Shown: positions 1-6,797 of the stretch, in pieces | Position numbering within the stretch: position 1 is the first letter of the stretch | How the letters are laid out: each line of letters begins with the position of its first letter | NCBI GenBank assembly: GCA_029256565.1 | Contig: JAQSXQ010000041.1 | Coordinates: 1 to 8,860 of the forward strand | Source: Mycobacterium sp. | Lineage (GTDB): Bacteria; Actinomycetota; Actinomycetes; Mycobacteriales; Mycobacteriaceae | Direction of reading: 5' to 3' | DNA: 8,860 nt | The notes under the pieces: generated by a model | What the model was told of the DNA's origin: nothing | The model's input: only the letters and a program-made list of their open reading frames with translations | Database searches by the model: none | Position numbers and translations under genes: made by a program

Positions 1-339
1 GCGCTCGGCGCGGCGATCGGGGCGCCCCTGCGGTACCTCGCGGATCGCGCGTTCAATGCCGGACGGACGTACCCCTGGGGCACGTTCGGGGTGAACGTCG
101 TGGGTTCGTTCCTGCTCGCCGTTCTGGTCAGCATCCCCGTCGGGCCCGTCGCGTCGCAGATCCTGGGAGTCGGCTTCTGCGGTGCGCTGACCACGTATTC
201 GACGTTCGGCCTCGAGTGGATCCTGCAGCTGCGGACCCGTCGACGGGTGGCGCTCGTCTACGGCGTGGCGAGCCTGTCGGTGGGCCTCGCTGCAGCGTTC
301 GCCGGCTTCGCCGTCGGCGACCTCGTCACGGGTACGTAA
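1..339 (+). CDS. crcB: CrcB/Fluc fluoride ion channel, 5' end cut off by window edge
   Basis: Reading frame 1 is open from the first base, giving 112 visible residues that begin ALGAAIGAPLRYLADR, so only a few N-terminal residues are missing (Fluc proteins are about 110-130 aa). Family marks seen are the G-x-x-x-R-Y segment at 7-12, the conserved Asn in VNVVGSF (31-37) and the G-x-x-TTYSTFG signature (61-70), with membrane helices around 31-48, 52-72 and 84-105. Fluc proteins form dual-topology dimers in the inner membrane and expel fluoride; many actinobacteria carry two adjacent crcB genes, so a partner may lie to the left. The first Phe of the usual FSTF pore signature is Tyr (Y66 of the visible part). 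The GTG at 91 is internal and not the start. The TAA stop (337-339) forms the first three bases of the iron box ahead of mbtL. Confidence 0.93.
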   Translation, partial: ALGAAIGAPLRYLADRAFNAGRTYPWGTFGVNVVGSFLLAVLVSIPVGPVASQILGVGFCGALTTYSTFGLEWILQLRTRRRVALVYGVASLSVGLAAAFAGFAVGDLVTGT

Positions 340-355
340 GCATAGCCTTGCCTTA
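337..355 (+). promoter_or_regulatory. IdeR-type iron box upstream of mbtL
   Basis: The 19-mer TAAGCATAGCCTTGCCTTA matches the mycobacterial IdeR operator consensus TWAGGTWAGSCTWACCTWA at 16 of 19 positions by hand alignment. IdeR bound to Fe(II) is known to bind such boxes and repress mycobactin genes. The box ends 10 nt before a -10-like hexamer and would cover the -35 region, so occlusion of RNA polymerase in iron-replete cells is the expected mechanism. It overlaps the crcB stop codon. Binding is inferred, not shown. Confidence 0.85.
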
Positions 356-365
356 GGTGGCGGTG

Positions 366-371
366 TACTGT
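366..371 (+). promoter_or_regulatory. Candidate -10 hexamer of the mbtL promoter
   Basis: TACTGT fits the mycobacterial -10 pattern TANNNT and lies 8 nt before the mbtL ATG. A start of transcription about 7 nt downstream would fall at or within two bases of the ATG. No Shine-Dalgarno sequence precedes that ATG, so a leaderless mRNA is likely. The -35 region would lie inside the iron box. Confidence 0.55.
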
Positions 372-379
372 CCCCGGCC

Positions 380-649
380 ATGGAGAACTCGACTTCGGAC
401 TCGGTCAACGCTGCCCTCAGCGAGATCCTGCGCGACGACATGAACGTCGACATCAGCCGGGTCACGCGCGATTCGCGCCTCATCGACGACGTCGGCCTGG
501 ACTCGGTTGCGTTCGCGGTCGGCATGGTGGCGATCGAGGACAAGCTCGGCGTGGCGCTGACCGAAGAGGACCTGCTGAGCTGCGACACCGTCGGCGAACT
601 CGAAGACGCCATCCTGGCCAAGACGCCTGCGGCGCCCAGCAACTCGTGA
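380..649 (+). CDS. mbtL: MbtL, acyl carrier protein for the mycobactin lipid tail
   Basis: This 89-residue acidic protein has the acyl carrier fold pattern and a clear phosphopantetheine attachment site, G-L-D-S-V at 39-43, with Ser42 as the carrier serine. In mycobactin synthesis MbtL receives a fatty acid from the acyl-AMP ligase MbtM and holds it as a thioester for MbtN and then MbtK. It is the first gene of mbtL-mbtM-mbtN, and its TGA stop overlaps the mbtM GTG by 4 bp. The ATG at 380 is chosen because it follows a -10-like hexamer at the spacing expected for a leaderless transcript and gives a normal carrier-protein length. Iron control through the upstream IdeR box is expected. The assignment rests on the carrier motif plus the neighbouring mbt genes. 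Confidence 0.93.
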   Translation: MENSTSDSVNAALSEILRDDMNVDISRVTRDSRLIDDVGLDSVAFAVGMVAIEDKLGVALTEEDLLSCDTVGELEDAILAKTPAAPSNS

Positions 650-2223
650 ACGTCCTCGCGTCCGCACTGTCGGAGGCGATGACGAGATCGCCGAACGCGC
701 TCAACGTCTTGGACGCCGACAGCGGCGAGTGGCAGCGCCATCCGTGGGACGAGGTGCACACCCGCGCCCAGAACGTCGCCCAGCGCATCGACGGCGCCAC
801 CGCGGTCGGCCTCGTCGGCGAGCCGAGCATCGAGTTCCTCGCCGCCATTCCCGGCACGTTCCTCGCAGGCGCGGCCCTGTCGATCCTGCCGGGACCCATT
901 CGCGGTGCCGATCCCGACCAGTGGTCCCAGGCCACCCTGAGCCGGTTCCGGTCCATCGGCGTCACGACCGTGCTCAGCCACGGCACGCAGCTCGATCTAC
1001 TGCATGGTCGCGACGACGCCGTCGCGTTGCACGACGTGACCGAGGTGGCGCACGACCGCCGGTCCACCACGTTCACGCCGTCGTCCGACGGCGAGGTCGC
1101 GATCCTGCAGGGGACGGCAGGCTCCACCGGAACGCCGAAGGCAGCGCGCATCTCGCCCGCGGCGGCGCTGGCGAACTATCGCGGTCTCGTCGACCGCGTC
1201 GTCGTCGACCACAACAGCCGGGCGCACAGCTGGCTGCCGATCTACCACGACATGGGTCTGGCCTTCATGCTCACCTCGGCGCTCGGCGGCGCCGATCTCT
1301 GGCAGGCCCCTACGACGTCGTTCGCAGGCAACCCGTTCGGATGGCTGAAGTGGCTCACCGAGAGTCGCGCCACCATGACCGCCGCGCCCAACATGGCCTA
1401 CAACATCATCGGCAAGTACGCGCGCATCGTCGGCGACGACGTGGACCTGAGCAACCTCGGCTTCGCACTCAACGGCGGCGAGCCGGTCGACTGCTCGGGC
1501 ACCGCCCGGTTCGCCACCGAAATGGCGCGCTTCGGGTTCGACCCGACCGCCCTCGCGCCGTCCTATGGTCTGGCCGAATCCACCTGTGCGGTCACGGTTC
1601 CCACTCCGTTCTCCGGCCTCACGGTCGACGAGCCCACCGTCGCGACCGACACCGGTGAGTCGACCCGGCGGTTCGCCGTGCTCGGCAACGCGATCCCGGG
1701 CATGGAGGTGCGGATCAACACCGATGCCGAGCGGGGCACCGAGGTCATCGGCCGCGAGGTGGGCGACGTCGAGGTCCGCGGTACGTCGCTCATGAGCGGA
1801 TACGTCGACGACGAACCGATCGACCGCGACGCGTGGCTGCCGACGGGCGACATCGGCTACTTCGTCGACGGCGGACTCGTCGTCTGTGGCCGCGCAAAGG
1901 AACTCATCACCGTGGCCGGCCGCAACGTCTTCCCCACCGAGATCGAGCGCATCGCCGGGCAGGTCGACGGCGTGCGCGAAGGTGCGGTCGTCGCCGTGGG
2001 CACCGGTGAGTCGTCCGCACGCCCCGGCCTGGTGATCGCCGCGGAGTTCAAGGGTGCCGACGAACCCGCCGCACGCAGTGAGCTGGTCGCGCGCATCGCA
2101 TCCGAGTGCGGGGTGGTACCCGCCGACGTCGTGTTCATGGCACCCGGGGCACTGCCCCGAACCTCGTCGGGCAAGCTGCGCCGGCTGGAGGTCAAGCGAA
2201 ACCTGGAGGGTGCGAACCCATGA
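646..2223 (+). CDS. mbtM: MbtM, fatty acyl-AMP ligase (FadD33 type)
   Basis: The 525-residue protein belongs to the ANL adenylating superfamily, of the fatty acyl-AMP ligase branch. It activates a fatty acid with ATP and passes the acyl-adenylate to the carrier MbtL rather than to CoA. Visible motifs are the P-loop GTAGSTGTPK (156-165), the WLPIYHDMGL segment typical of these ligases (196-205), SYGLAEST (306-313), TGDIGY (400-405), the hinge region GRAKELITVAGRN (415-427), and the C-terminal PRTSSGK with catalytic Lys510. The GTG start overlaps the mbtL TGA by 4 bp (GTGA), and I see no good Shine-Dalgarno sequence before it, so translation probably depends on ribosomes finishing mbtL. Its own stop overlaps the mbtN ATG. 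Gene order matches mbtL-mbtM-mbtN of M. tuberculosis (Rv1344-Rv1346). Confidence 0.93.
   Translation: MNVLASALSEAMTRSPNALNVLDADSGEWQRHPWDEVHTRAQNVAQRIDGATAVGLVGEPSIEFLAAIPGTFLAGAALSILPGPIRGADPDQWSQATLSRFRSIGVTTVLSHGTQLDLLHGRDDAVALHDVTEVAHDRRSTTFTPSSDGEVAILQGTAGSTGTPKAARISPAAALANYRGLVDRVVVDHNSRAHSWLPIYHDMGLAFMLTSALGGADLWQAPTTSFAGNPFGWLKWLTESRATMTAAPNMAYNIIGKYARIVGDDVDLSNLGFALNGGEPVDCSGTARFATEMARFGFDPTALAPSYGLAESTCAVTVPTPFSGLTVDEPTVATDTGESTRRFAVLGNAIPGMEVRINTDAERGTEVIGREVGDVEVRGTSLMSGYVDDEPIDRDAWLPTGDIGYFVDGGLVVCGRAKELITVAGRNVFPTEIERIAGQVDGVREGAVVAVGTGESSARPGLVIAAEFKGADEPAARSELVARIASECGVVPADVVFMAPGALPRTSSGKLRRLEVKRNLEGANP
2205..2210 (+). promoter_or_regulatory. Ribosome binding site that sets the mbtN start
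   Basis: GGAGGG lies 9 nt before the ATG at 2220 and inside the end of mbtM. It supports that ATG over the upstream in-frame ATG at 2106, which would add 38 Arg/Gly-rich residues unlike any acyl-CoA dehydrogenase. Confidence 0.7.
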
Positions 2224-3362
2224 CCGAGAGCTACACCGAACTGCTCGACAGCGTCTTCGACGACCGGGTGACCAAGTGGACCGCCGAGGCCGAGGACACC
2301 GAGCGCTTCCCGCGTGAACTCATCGAATACCTCGGCGAGAGCGGCGTGTTCGCGGCCAAGTGGCCTGCCGGCCAGCAGCAGTCCGACGTGGCGAAGGTCA
2401 TCGCGTTGGCGCGGAAGCTGGGCCAGCTGGGATCGGCGGGCATCGGAGTCGGTGTCGGCCTGCATGACTCGGCGATCGCCATCCTGCGCCGCTTCGGCAA
2501 GTCCGACTACCTCAAGGACATCGCCGAACAAGCGATCCGCGGCGAGGCCGTGCTGTGCATCGGCGCCTCCGAGCAGTCCGGCGGATCCGACCTGCAGATC
2601 GTCGGCACGGAGGTCCGCACCGACGGCGACGGGTTCCGCGTCACCGGCATCAAGAAGTACGTGTCACTGTCCCCCATCGCCGACCACGTCATGGCCGTGG
2701 CCCGCAGCGTCGACCACGACCCGAACAGCAAGCACGGCAGCGTCGTCGTCATCGCCGTCCCGCTGGCGCAGTGCGAGGTGCAGACGCCCTACCGCAAGGT
2801 CGGCGCAGGACCGCTCGACACCGCCGCCGTGCACATCGACACGTGGGTGCCCGCCGACGCACTCGTCGCCCGTGCAGGCATCGGACTGGCCGCGATCTCG
2901 TGGGGCCTCGCTCAGGAGCGGATGTCGGTGGCCGGGCTGGTGTCGTCGTCGGCCCAGCGCGTCCTCGGAATCACGTTGGCCCGCATGATGACTCGTCGCC
3001 AGTTCGGACAAACCCTGTACGAGCACCAGGCACTCCGGCTGCGGATGGCCGACCTGCAGGCACGCGTCGACATGCTGCGCTACGCGCTCGACGGCATCGC
3101 CGCGACCGGCAAACTGGATCTGCGCACTGCAGCCGCGATGAAGGTCAACGCCGCCCGCCTCGGCGAAGAGGTGGTCAACGAATGCATGCACGTCTTCGGC
3201 GGCTCCGGTTACCTGGTCGACGAGACACCGCTCGGAAGGTGGTGGCGTGACATGAAGTTGGCACGCGTGGGCGGCGGCACCGACGAGGTGCTGTGGGAGC
3301 TGGTGGCGGCGGCGATGAAGCCCGACTACGACGGTTACGCCGAATTCAACCAGCTGCCGTAG
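2220..3362 (+). CDS. mbtN: MbtN, acyl-ACP dehydrogenase of mycobactin synthesis (FadE14 type)
   Basis: The 380-residue flavoprotein belongs to the acyl-CoA dehydrogenase family. In mycobactin synthesis it introduces the alpha,beta double bond into the acyl chain held on MbtL. Visible features are a GASEQSGGSD substrate/FAD segment (115-124), TRRQFGQ (258-264), the FAD-contacting HVFGGSGYL (324-332) and the C-terminal GGGTDEV (351-357). At the site where medium-chain enzymes carry the catalytic Glu (EGT), this protein has Gly (GGT). By analogy with long-chain dehydrogenases, the base may instead be Glu233 of the AQER motif (231-234), which is an inference. The ATG overlaps the mbtM TGA as ATGA and has a good upstream GGAGGG. 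The stop lies 10 bp from the convergent mbtK stop, with no obvious terminator hairpin between them. Confidence 0.92.
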   Translation: MTESYTELLDSVFDDRVTKWTAEAEDTERFPRELIEYLGESGVFAAKWPAGQQQSDVAKVIALARKLGQLGSAGIGVGVGLHDSAIAILRRFGKSDYLKDIAEQAIRGEAVLCIGASEQSGGSDLQIVGTEVRTDGDGFRVTGIKKYVSLSPIADHVMAVARSVDHDPNSKHGSVVVIAVPLAQCEVQTPYRKVGAGPLDTAAVHIDTWVPADALVARAGIGLAAISWGLAQERMSVAGLVSSSAQRVLGITLARMMTRRQFGQTLYEHQALRLRMADLQARVDMLRYALDGIAATGKLDLRTAAAMKVNAARLGEEVVNECMHVFGGSGYLVDETPLGRWWRDMKLARVGGGTDEVLWELVAAAMKPDYDGYAEFNQLP

Positions 3363-3372
3363 ATACCTAGAG

Positions 3373-3996
3373 CTACTTGGGCACGTCGTCCGGGGTGCGC
3401 GGCAGCGCGTAGAGCGCCATCCGGCGATTCGCCATGTCGTGCTCGCCGAGGAACGCGCAACCCGCCCACTCGCACACCGCCCGCGCGCCGGTGTTGCGGT
3501 GGTCGGGGTCGAACATGATTCGGCGGCACTGGGGTTCGAGTTCGAACAGGCTGGCCATCACCCGCGGCAGCAGGATCGGCGCGATGCCCTTGTTCAGGAA
3601 GCGCAGATCCGCGATCGCCGCGTGCAGCCCCAGGTCGTGCGGATCGGATGCATACCGCGGAGCGATCGAATCCCTTGCGGCGCGGTAGATCTCGAGGTAG
3701 GCGATCTCCTTGCCCTTGAAGCTGGCGATGAACGGCCGCGAGTAGTCGCCGGCCAGTTGCGCACCGAGGTAACCGCGCCACCAGCTCGGCGGGTGAGGGT
3801 ACTCCCACGCCTCGACGAGGTGCGGCCGGTTCATCCACTCGGAGATCATCTCGGCGTCGGCGCGGGCATCGACGAGGCGGAAGTGATACGGCTCTGCCAG
3901 CACCGGTGTCGGTGGAGCCGGAACAGCGCGCACCTCGTCGGTGATGGACGTCAGCTCGCGCGGGAGGACCGGCAACGCTTCATCGATCTCAGTCAT
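3373..3996 (-). CDS. mbtK: MbtK, mycobactin lysine N6-acyltransferase (GNAT fold)
   Basis: The 207-residue protein closely resembles M. tuberculosis Rv1347c (about 210 aa) from memory, sharing EWMNRPHL, DLGLHAAIADL, RRIMFDPDHRN, CEWAGC and FLGEHD. It transfers the long acyl chain from MbtL to the epsilon-amino group of the central lysine of (dideoxy)mycobactin. The residues equivalent to the proposed catalytic His130 and Asp168 of Rv1347c are His125 and Asp163, with a constant offset of five. An N-terminal arm of about 35 residues precedes the acetyltransferase-like core. It faces mbtN tail to tail. Its ATG is only 14 bp after the glucosidase stop on the same strand, so it could be read from that operon. 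A -10-like TAGGCT and a weak iron box inside the glucosidase end suggest a separate promoter. No clear Shine-Dalgarno sequence is seen, consistent with a very short leader. Confidence 0.95.
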   Translation of the reverse strand: MTEIDEALPVLPRELTSITDEVRAVPAPPTPVLAEPYHFRLVDARADAEMISEWMNRPHLVEAWEYPHPPSWWRGYLGAQLAGDYSRPFIASFKGKEIAYLEIYRAARDSIAPRYASDPHDLGLHAAIADLRFLNKGIAPILLPRVMASLFELEPQCRRIMFDPDHRNTGARAVCEWAGCAFLGEHDMANRRMALYALPRTPDDVPK

Positions 3997-4007
3997 CTCG
4001 ACCGCAG

Positions 4008-4013
4008 AGCCTA
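4008..4013 (-). promoter_or_regulatory. Candidate -10 hexamer for mbtK
   Basis: Read on the minus strand this is TAGGCT, which fits TANNNT. Its first three bases are the TAG stop of the glucosidase gene. Transcription would start near 4001-4002, leaving a leader of about 5 nt before the mbtK ATG. It lies 10 nt after the iron-box-like sequence, the same spacing as at mbtL. Confidence 0.45.
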
Positions 4014-5735
4014 CCGGACCTGGTCAGGGTAGCTTTGTCTACCTTTTACGTACATCCGCGCATCCCAACCGCCCAGGTGAAGGGCCGTCGACTCGACCGT
4101 GGCCGGGGTGCCCGCGAGGTTGCCCAGCACCAGTTCGGCCGTCAGCCATTCCGGGCCGACGTCCACCGTCCGGCGATCCCGTCCGCAGTTGGCGACCACC
4201 AGCAGTGCCGTCTCGGCCGTGTTCCTGACGTAGGCCCAGATCTGCGGGTCCTCCTCCCACAGTGGCGTCAAGTCGCCGTCGACCAGAACCGACAGCTCGT
4301 GGCGGAGGCGGATCAGTGCCCGATAGTGGGCGAACACCGAGTCGCCGTCGTCGGCCTGCGCCGCGGCGTTCAGCCAGGAGTGATTGGGATTCACCGCGAG
4401 CCAGGGCTTCCCGGTCGTGAAGCCGGCATCGGGCCCCGGGTCCCACTGCATGGGCGTGCGTGCGTTGTCCCGGCTGAAGTGCGCCAGCCCGGCCAGCGCG
4501 GCGGCCGCATCGCCGCCGCCGTCGAGTACGCCCCGGTGGTAGTTCACGGCTTCGAGGTCGACGAAGTCCTGCGCCGATCGAAACGGGAAGTTCGTCATCC
4601 CCAGCTCCTCGCCCTGATAGACGAATGGGGTGCCGCGCATGCCGTGCAAGACCGTGCCGAGAGCCTTCGCCGAAGCCGCCCAGAACTCCTCGGAGTCGTC
4701 GCCGAACCGCGACACCACGCGCGGTTGATCGTGGTTGTTCCAGTACAGGCTGTTCCAACCGGCGTCGGCCAGCGCCGCCTGCCATCGGTGCAGCGACTTC
4801 TTCAGTACGACGAGGTCCAGGCCCGCATCGACGTACTTGTCGTTCGGCGCCTGGTCGACCGACATGTGCTCGAACTGGAACACCATGTCGAGTTCGCCGC
4901 GCGCCGGGGCGGTGTAGCGCCGGGCCTGCTCGGTGGTCACGCCGGGCATCTCGCCGACGGTGATGAAGTCGCCGTCCCTGCTGCCGAACACCTCGCGGCG
5001 CATCTCCGCGAGGTAGTCGTGGACGCGCGGCCCGTCGGCGAATTGATCAAGGGCGCTGACGAATTGCTGTCCGGGGACCGGGCGGGCGTCGGGAAGTCCG
5101 TCGACCTTCGAGATGAAGTTGATGACGTCCATGCGGAAGCCGTCGACGCCGCGGTCGAGCCACCACGACATGGTGTCGTGAACGGCCTTGCGCACTTCGG
5201 GGTTCTCCCAGTTGAGGTCTGGTTGCTTCCGGTCGAACAGGTGCAGGTAGTACTGGCCGGTGGCGTCGTCCCACGTCCAGGCCGAGCCCGAGAAGAACGA
5301 CGCCCAGTTGTTCGGCTCGGCGCCGTCGCGTGCGTCGCGCCATATGTACCAGTCGCGCTTGGGGTTCTCGCGCGACGACCGCGACTCGACGAACCACGGG
5401 TGCTCGTCGGAGGTGTGGTTGACGACGAGGTCCATCACCAGCTTCATCCCGAGTTGGTGGACCTCGGTGAGGAGTTCGTCGAACTGCGCCAAGGTGCCGA
5501 ACAAGGGATCGATGTCGCGGTAATCGCTGATGTCGTAACCGTTGTCGATTTGCGGTGAGCGGTAGACCGGCGACAACCAGATCACGTCTACCCCGAGCGT
5601 CTGGAGATGGCCGAGCCGCTGCAGGATTCCGCCGAGGTCGCCGATGCCGTCGCCGTCGGAGTCCGCGAAGCTCCGAGGATAGATCTGGTAGACCACGGCG
5701 GTGCGCCACCACGATGCGGGCGAAGGCAGTGTCAC
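4011..5735 (-). CDS. GH13 alpha-glucosidase, oligo-1,6-glucosidase type
   Basis: The 574-residue protein is a glycoside hydrolase family 13 exo-alpha-glucosidase that releases glucose from short alpha-glucosides, probably cytoplasmic because no signal peptide is seen. Regions in order are a calcium-loop-like segment (Asp25, 27, 29, 33), DLVVNH (102-107), the QPDLN mark of the oligo-1,6-glucosidase subfamily (171-175), GFRMDV with nucleophile Asp203, TVGE with acid/base Glu262, and NNHDQ with Asp336. The residue after the nucleophile is Val204, which in related enzymes goes with alpha-1,6 rather than alpha-1,4 preference. The GTG at 5735 is chosen because it overlaps the upstream glycosyltransferase stop as GTGA, has GGAG 7 nt before it, and gives a usual family length. 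The frame is open farther upstream only as a shadow of the glycosyltransferase. It may be the counterpart of mycobacterial AglA; sucrose or trehalulose hydrolysis is also possible. Confidence 0.93.
   Translation of the reverse strand: MTLPSPASWWRTAVVYQIYPRSFADSDGDGIGDLGGILQRLGHLQTLGVDVIWLSPVYRSPQIDNGYDISDYRDIDPLFGTLAQFDELLTEVHQLGMKLVMDLVVNHTSDEHPWFVESRSSRENPKRDWYIWRDARDGAEPNNWASFFSGSAWTWDDATGQYYLHLFDRKQPDLNWENPEVRKAVHDTMSWWLDRGVDGFRMDVINFISKVDGLPDARPVPGQQFVSALDQFADGPRVHDYLAEMRREVFGSRDGDFITVGEMPGVTTEQARRYTAPARGELDMVFQFEHMSVDQAPNDKYVDAGLDLVVLKKSLHRWQAALADAGWNSLYWNNHDQPRVVSRFGDDSEEFWAASAKALGTVLHGMRGTPFVYQGEELGMTNFPFRSAQDFVDLEAVNYHRGVLDGGGDAAAALAGLAHFSRDNARTPMQWDPGPDAGFTTGKPWLAVNPNHSWLNAAAQADDGDSVFAHYRALIRLRHELSVLVDGDLTPLWEEDPQIWAYVRNTAETALLVVANCGRDRRTVDVGPEWLTAELVLGNLAGTPATVESTALHLGGWDARMYVKGRQSYPDQVR
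4024..4042 (-). promoter_or_regulatory. Possible degenerate IdeR iron box for mbtK
   Basis: On the minus strand GTAGACAAAGCTACCCTGA matches the IdeR consensus TWAGGTWAGSCTWACCTWA at 13 of 19 positions. The promoter-proximal half is better than the distal half. The site lies within the last codons of the glucosidase gene, so coding needs limit its drift. Its 10-nt distance to the TAGGCT hexamer equals that at the strong mbtL box, and mbtK would be expected to be iron-regulated. The match alone is weak. Confidence 0.4.
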
Positions 5736-6763
5736 GGTCGGTCTCCGATCACGTCGCGGTACACGTCCACGTAGCGGTCCACCATGGTCTCGACGGTGAA
5801 GCGCCGCGCCGCGTGGTCGGCGATGCCGGGTCGGTCCAGCCCGGCGACGTCGTCGATCGCCCCCTCGGCCGCGTCGAGGTCGCGGACAAGGAACCCGGTC
5901 AGACCATCGGTGATCAGCTCGGGCATGGACCCGCGGTCGGTGGCGATCACCGGCGTGCCACACGCCATGGCCTCGACGACGCTGTAGCCGAAGGGCTCGT
6001 CGAAGTCGATCAGATGCAGCAGCGCGTACGCGCCTCCCAGGACCTCGGCCCGAGCCGACGCGTCGACGGCGCCGAGATAGCGCACCCGGTCGCCGTCGAC
6101 GTGGGGCTCGACCTCCGTGCGGAAGTACTCGTCGTCCTGGATGATGCCGGCGATGTCGAGTCGTCGGCCGCAGCGGCGGGCGACCTCGATCGCGTGAGCG
6201 GTGCCCTTGTCGGGGTGGATCCTTCCGAAGAACAGCAGATGCTCCCCCGGCGACGGGTGCACGGCGAAGCCGCCGAAGTCGATGCCGTGGTGGATCGTCG
6301 CGGCGTAGTGCAGGCGCGGGTGTCGGTCGGCATCGCTGATGGAGACGTAAGCCGTTGTCGCGTCGTAGCGTTCGTAGACGGGCACGATGCGCTCGGACGA
6401 GAACCCGTGGATCGTCGTGACCACCGGCGTGCTGACGAGGTCGCTGTACGTCAGTGGCAGGAAGTCGAAGCCGTTGTGGATGACGTCGAAGTCGTCGGCC
6501 CGCTCGAAGACCGACGCAATGTGCAGGCACTCGGCGACTTTGGCATCGATCGACTCGTCCTCCGACCATCCGCGCCGCGTGGTGGAGTGCAGCTCGGCCG
6601 AGGTGAGCGAGTCACCGGTGGCGAACAGCGTGACGTGGTGGCCTGCCGCCACCAGTCCCTCGGTGAGCAGCGACGCGAACTGCTCCCATGGCCCGTAGTG
6701 CCGCGGGGGTGTCCGCCACGCGAGGGGGGACAACACGGCAACGCGGAGCGCTGGGCCGGACAC
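5732..6763 (-). CDS. GT4 family glycosyltransferase (GT-B fold)
   Basis: From the GTG at 6763 the protein has 343 residues. It shows an N-terminal beta strand RVAVLSP followed by TPPRHYGPWE (about 18-27), a donor-phosphate site FFGRIHPDKG (Arg181, Lys186), and the EX7E motif E-PFGYSVV-E (Glu256, Glu264) followed by ACGTPVIATDRG. These define a retaining GT4 transferase that uses a nucleotide sugar; the acceptor cannot be read from the sequence. Its stop overlaps the glucosidase start by 4 bp, so the two are probably made together and act on related glucosides. The start is uncertain. The frame stays open to a GTG at 6808, adding 15 residues, but neither start has a Shine-Dalgarno sequence. 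A TAGGCT hexamer at 6791-6786 and the six-residue lead before the first strand favour 6763. Confidence 0.88.
   Translation of the reverse strand: MSGPALRVAVLSPLAWRTPPRHYGPWEQFASLLTEGLVAAGHHVTLFATGDSLTSAELHSTTRRGWSEDESIDAKVAECLHIASVFERADDFDVIHNGFDFLPLTYSDLVSTPVVTTIHGFSSERIVPVYERYDATTAYVSISDADRHPRLHYAATIHHGIDFGGFAVHPSPGEHLLFFGRIHPDKGTAHAIEVARRCGRRLDIAGIIQDDEYFRTEVEPHVDGDRVRYLGAVDASARAEVLGGAYALLHLIDFDEPFGYSVVEAMACGTPVIATDRGSMPELITDGLTGFLVRDLDAAEGAIDDVAGLDRPGIADHAARRFTVETMVDRYVDVYRDVIGDRP
5743..5746 (-). promoter_or_regulatory. Ribosome binding site that sets the glucosidase start
   Basis: GGAG on the minus strand lies 7 nt before the GTG at 5735 and inside the end of the glycosyltransferase gene. 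It supports that start over upstream in-frame codons. Confidence 0.55.
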
Positions 6764-6785
6764 GTCGTTGATGGGGATGACCGTG

Positions 6786-6791
6786 AGCCTA
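6786..6791 (-). promoter_or_regulatory. Candidate -10 hexamer for the glycosyltransferase
   Basis: Minus-strand TAGGCT would start transcription near 6779, giving a leader of about 16 nt before the GTG at 6763. If the true start is the GTG at 6808, this hexamer is merely coding sequence. Confidence 0.3.
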
Positions 6792-6797
6792 CTCGGG

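Noticed and set aside
3357..3376. AT-richer TAGATACCTAGAGCTA between the mbtN and mbtK stops, considered as an iron box or terminator
   Set aside because: Alignment to the IdeR consensus is poor in every register and no stable hairpin forms.
4035..5558. Long plus-strand open frame (507 codons) opposite the glucosidase gene
   Set aside because: It is a shadow of a GC-rich gene whose opposite strand has few stops. The translation shows no domain, and the minus strand carries all GH13 motifs.
5736..6569. N-terminal extension of the glucosidase frame to 852 residues
   Set aside because: The extra 278 residues are the out-of-frame shadow of the glycosyltransferase; the GTG at 5735 with GGAG and normal family length fits better.
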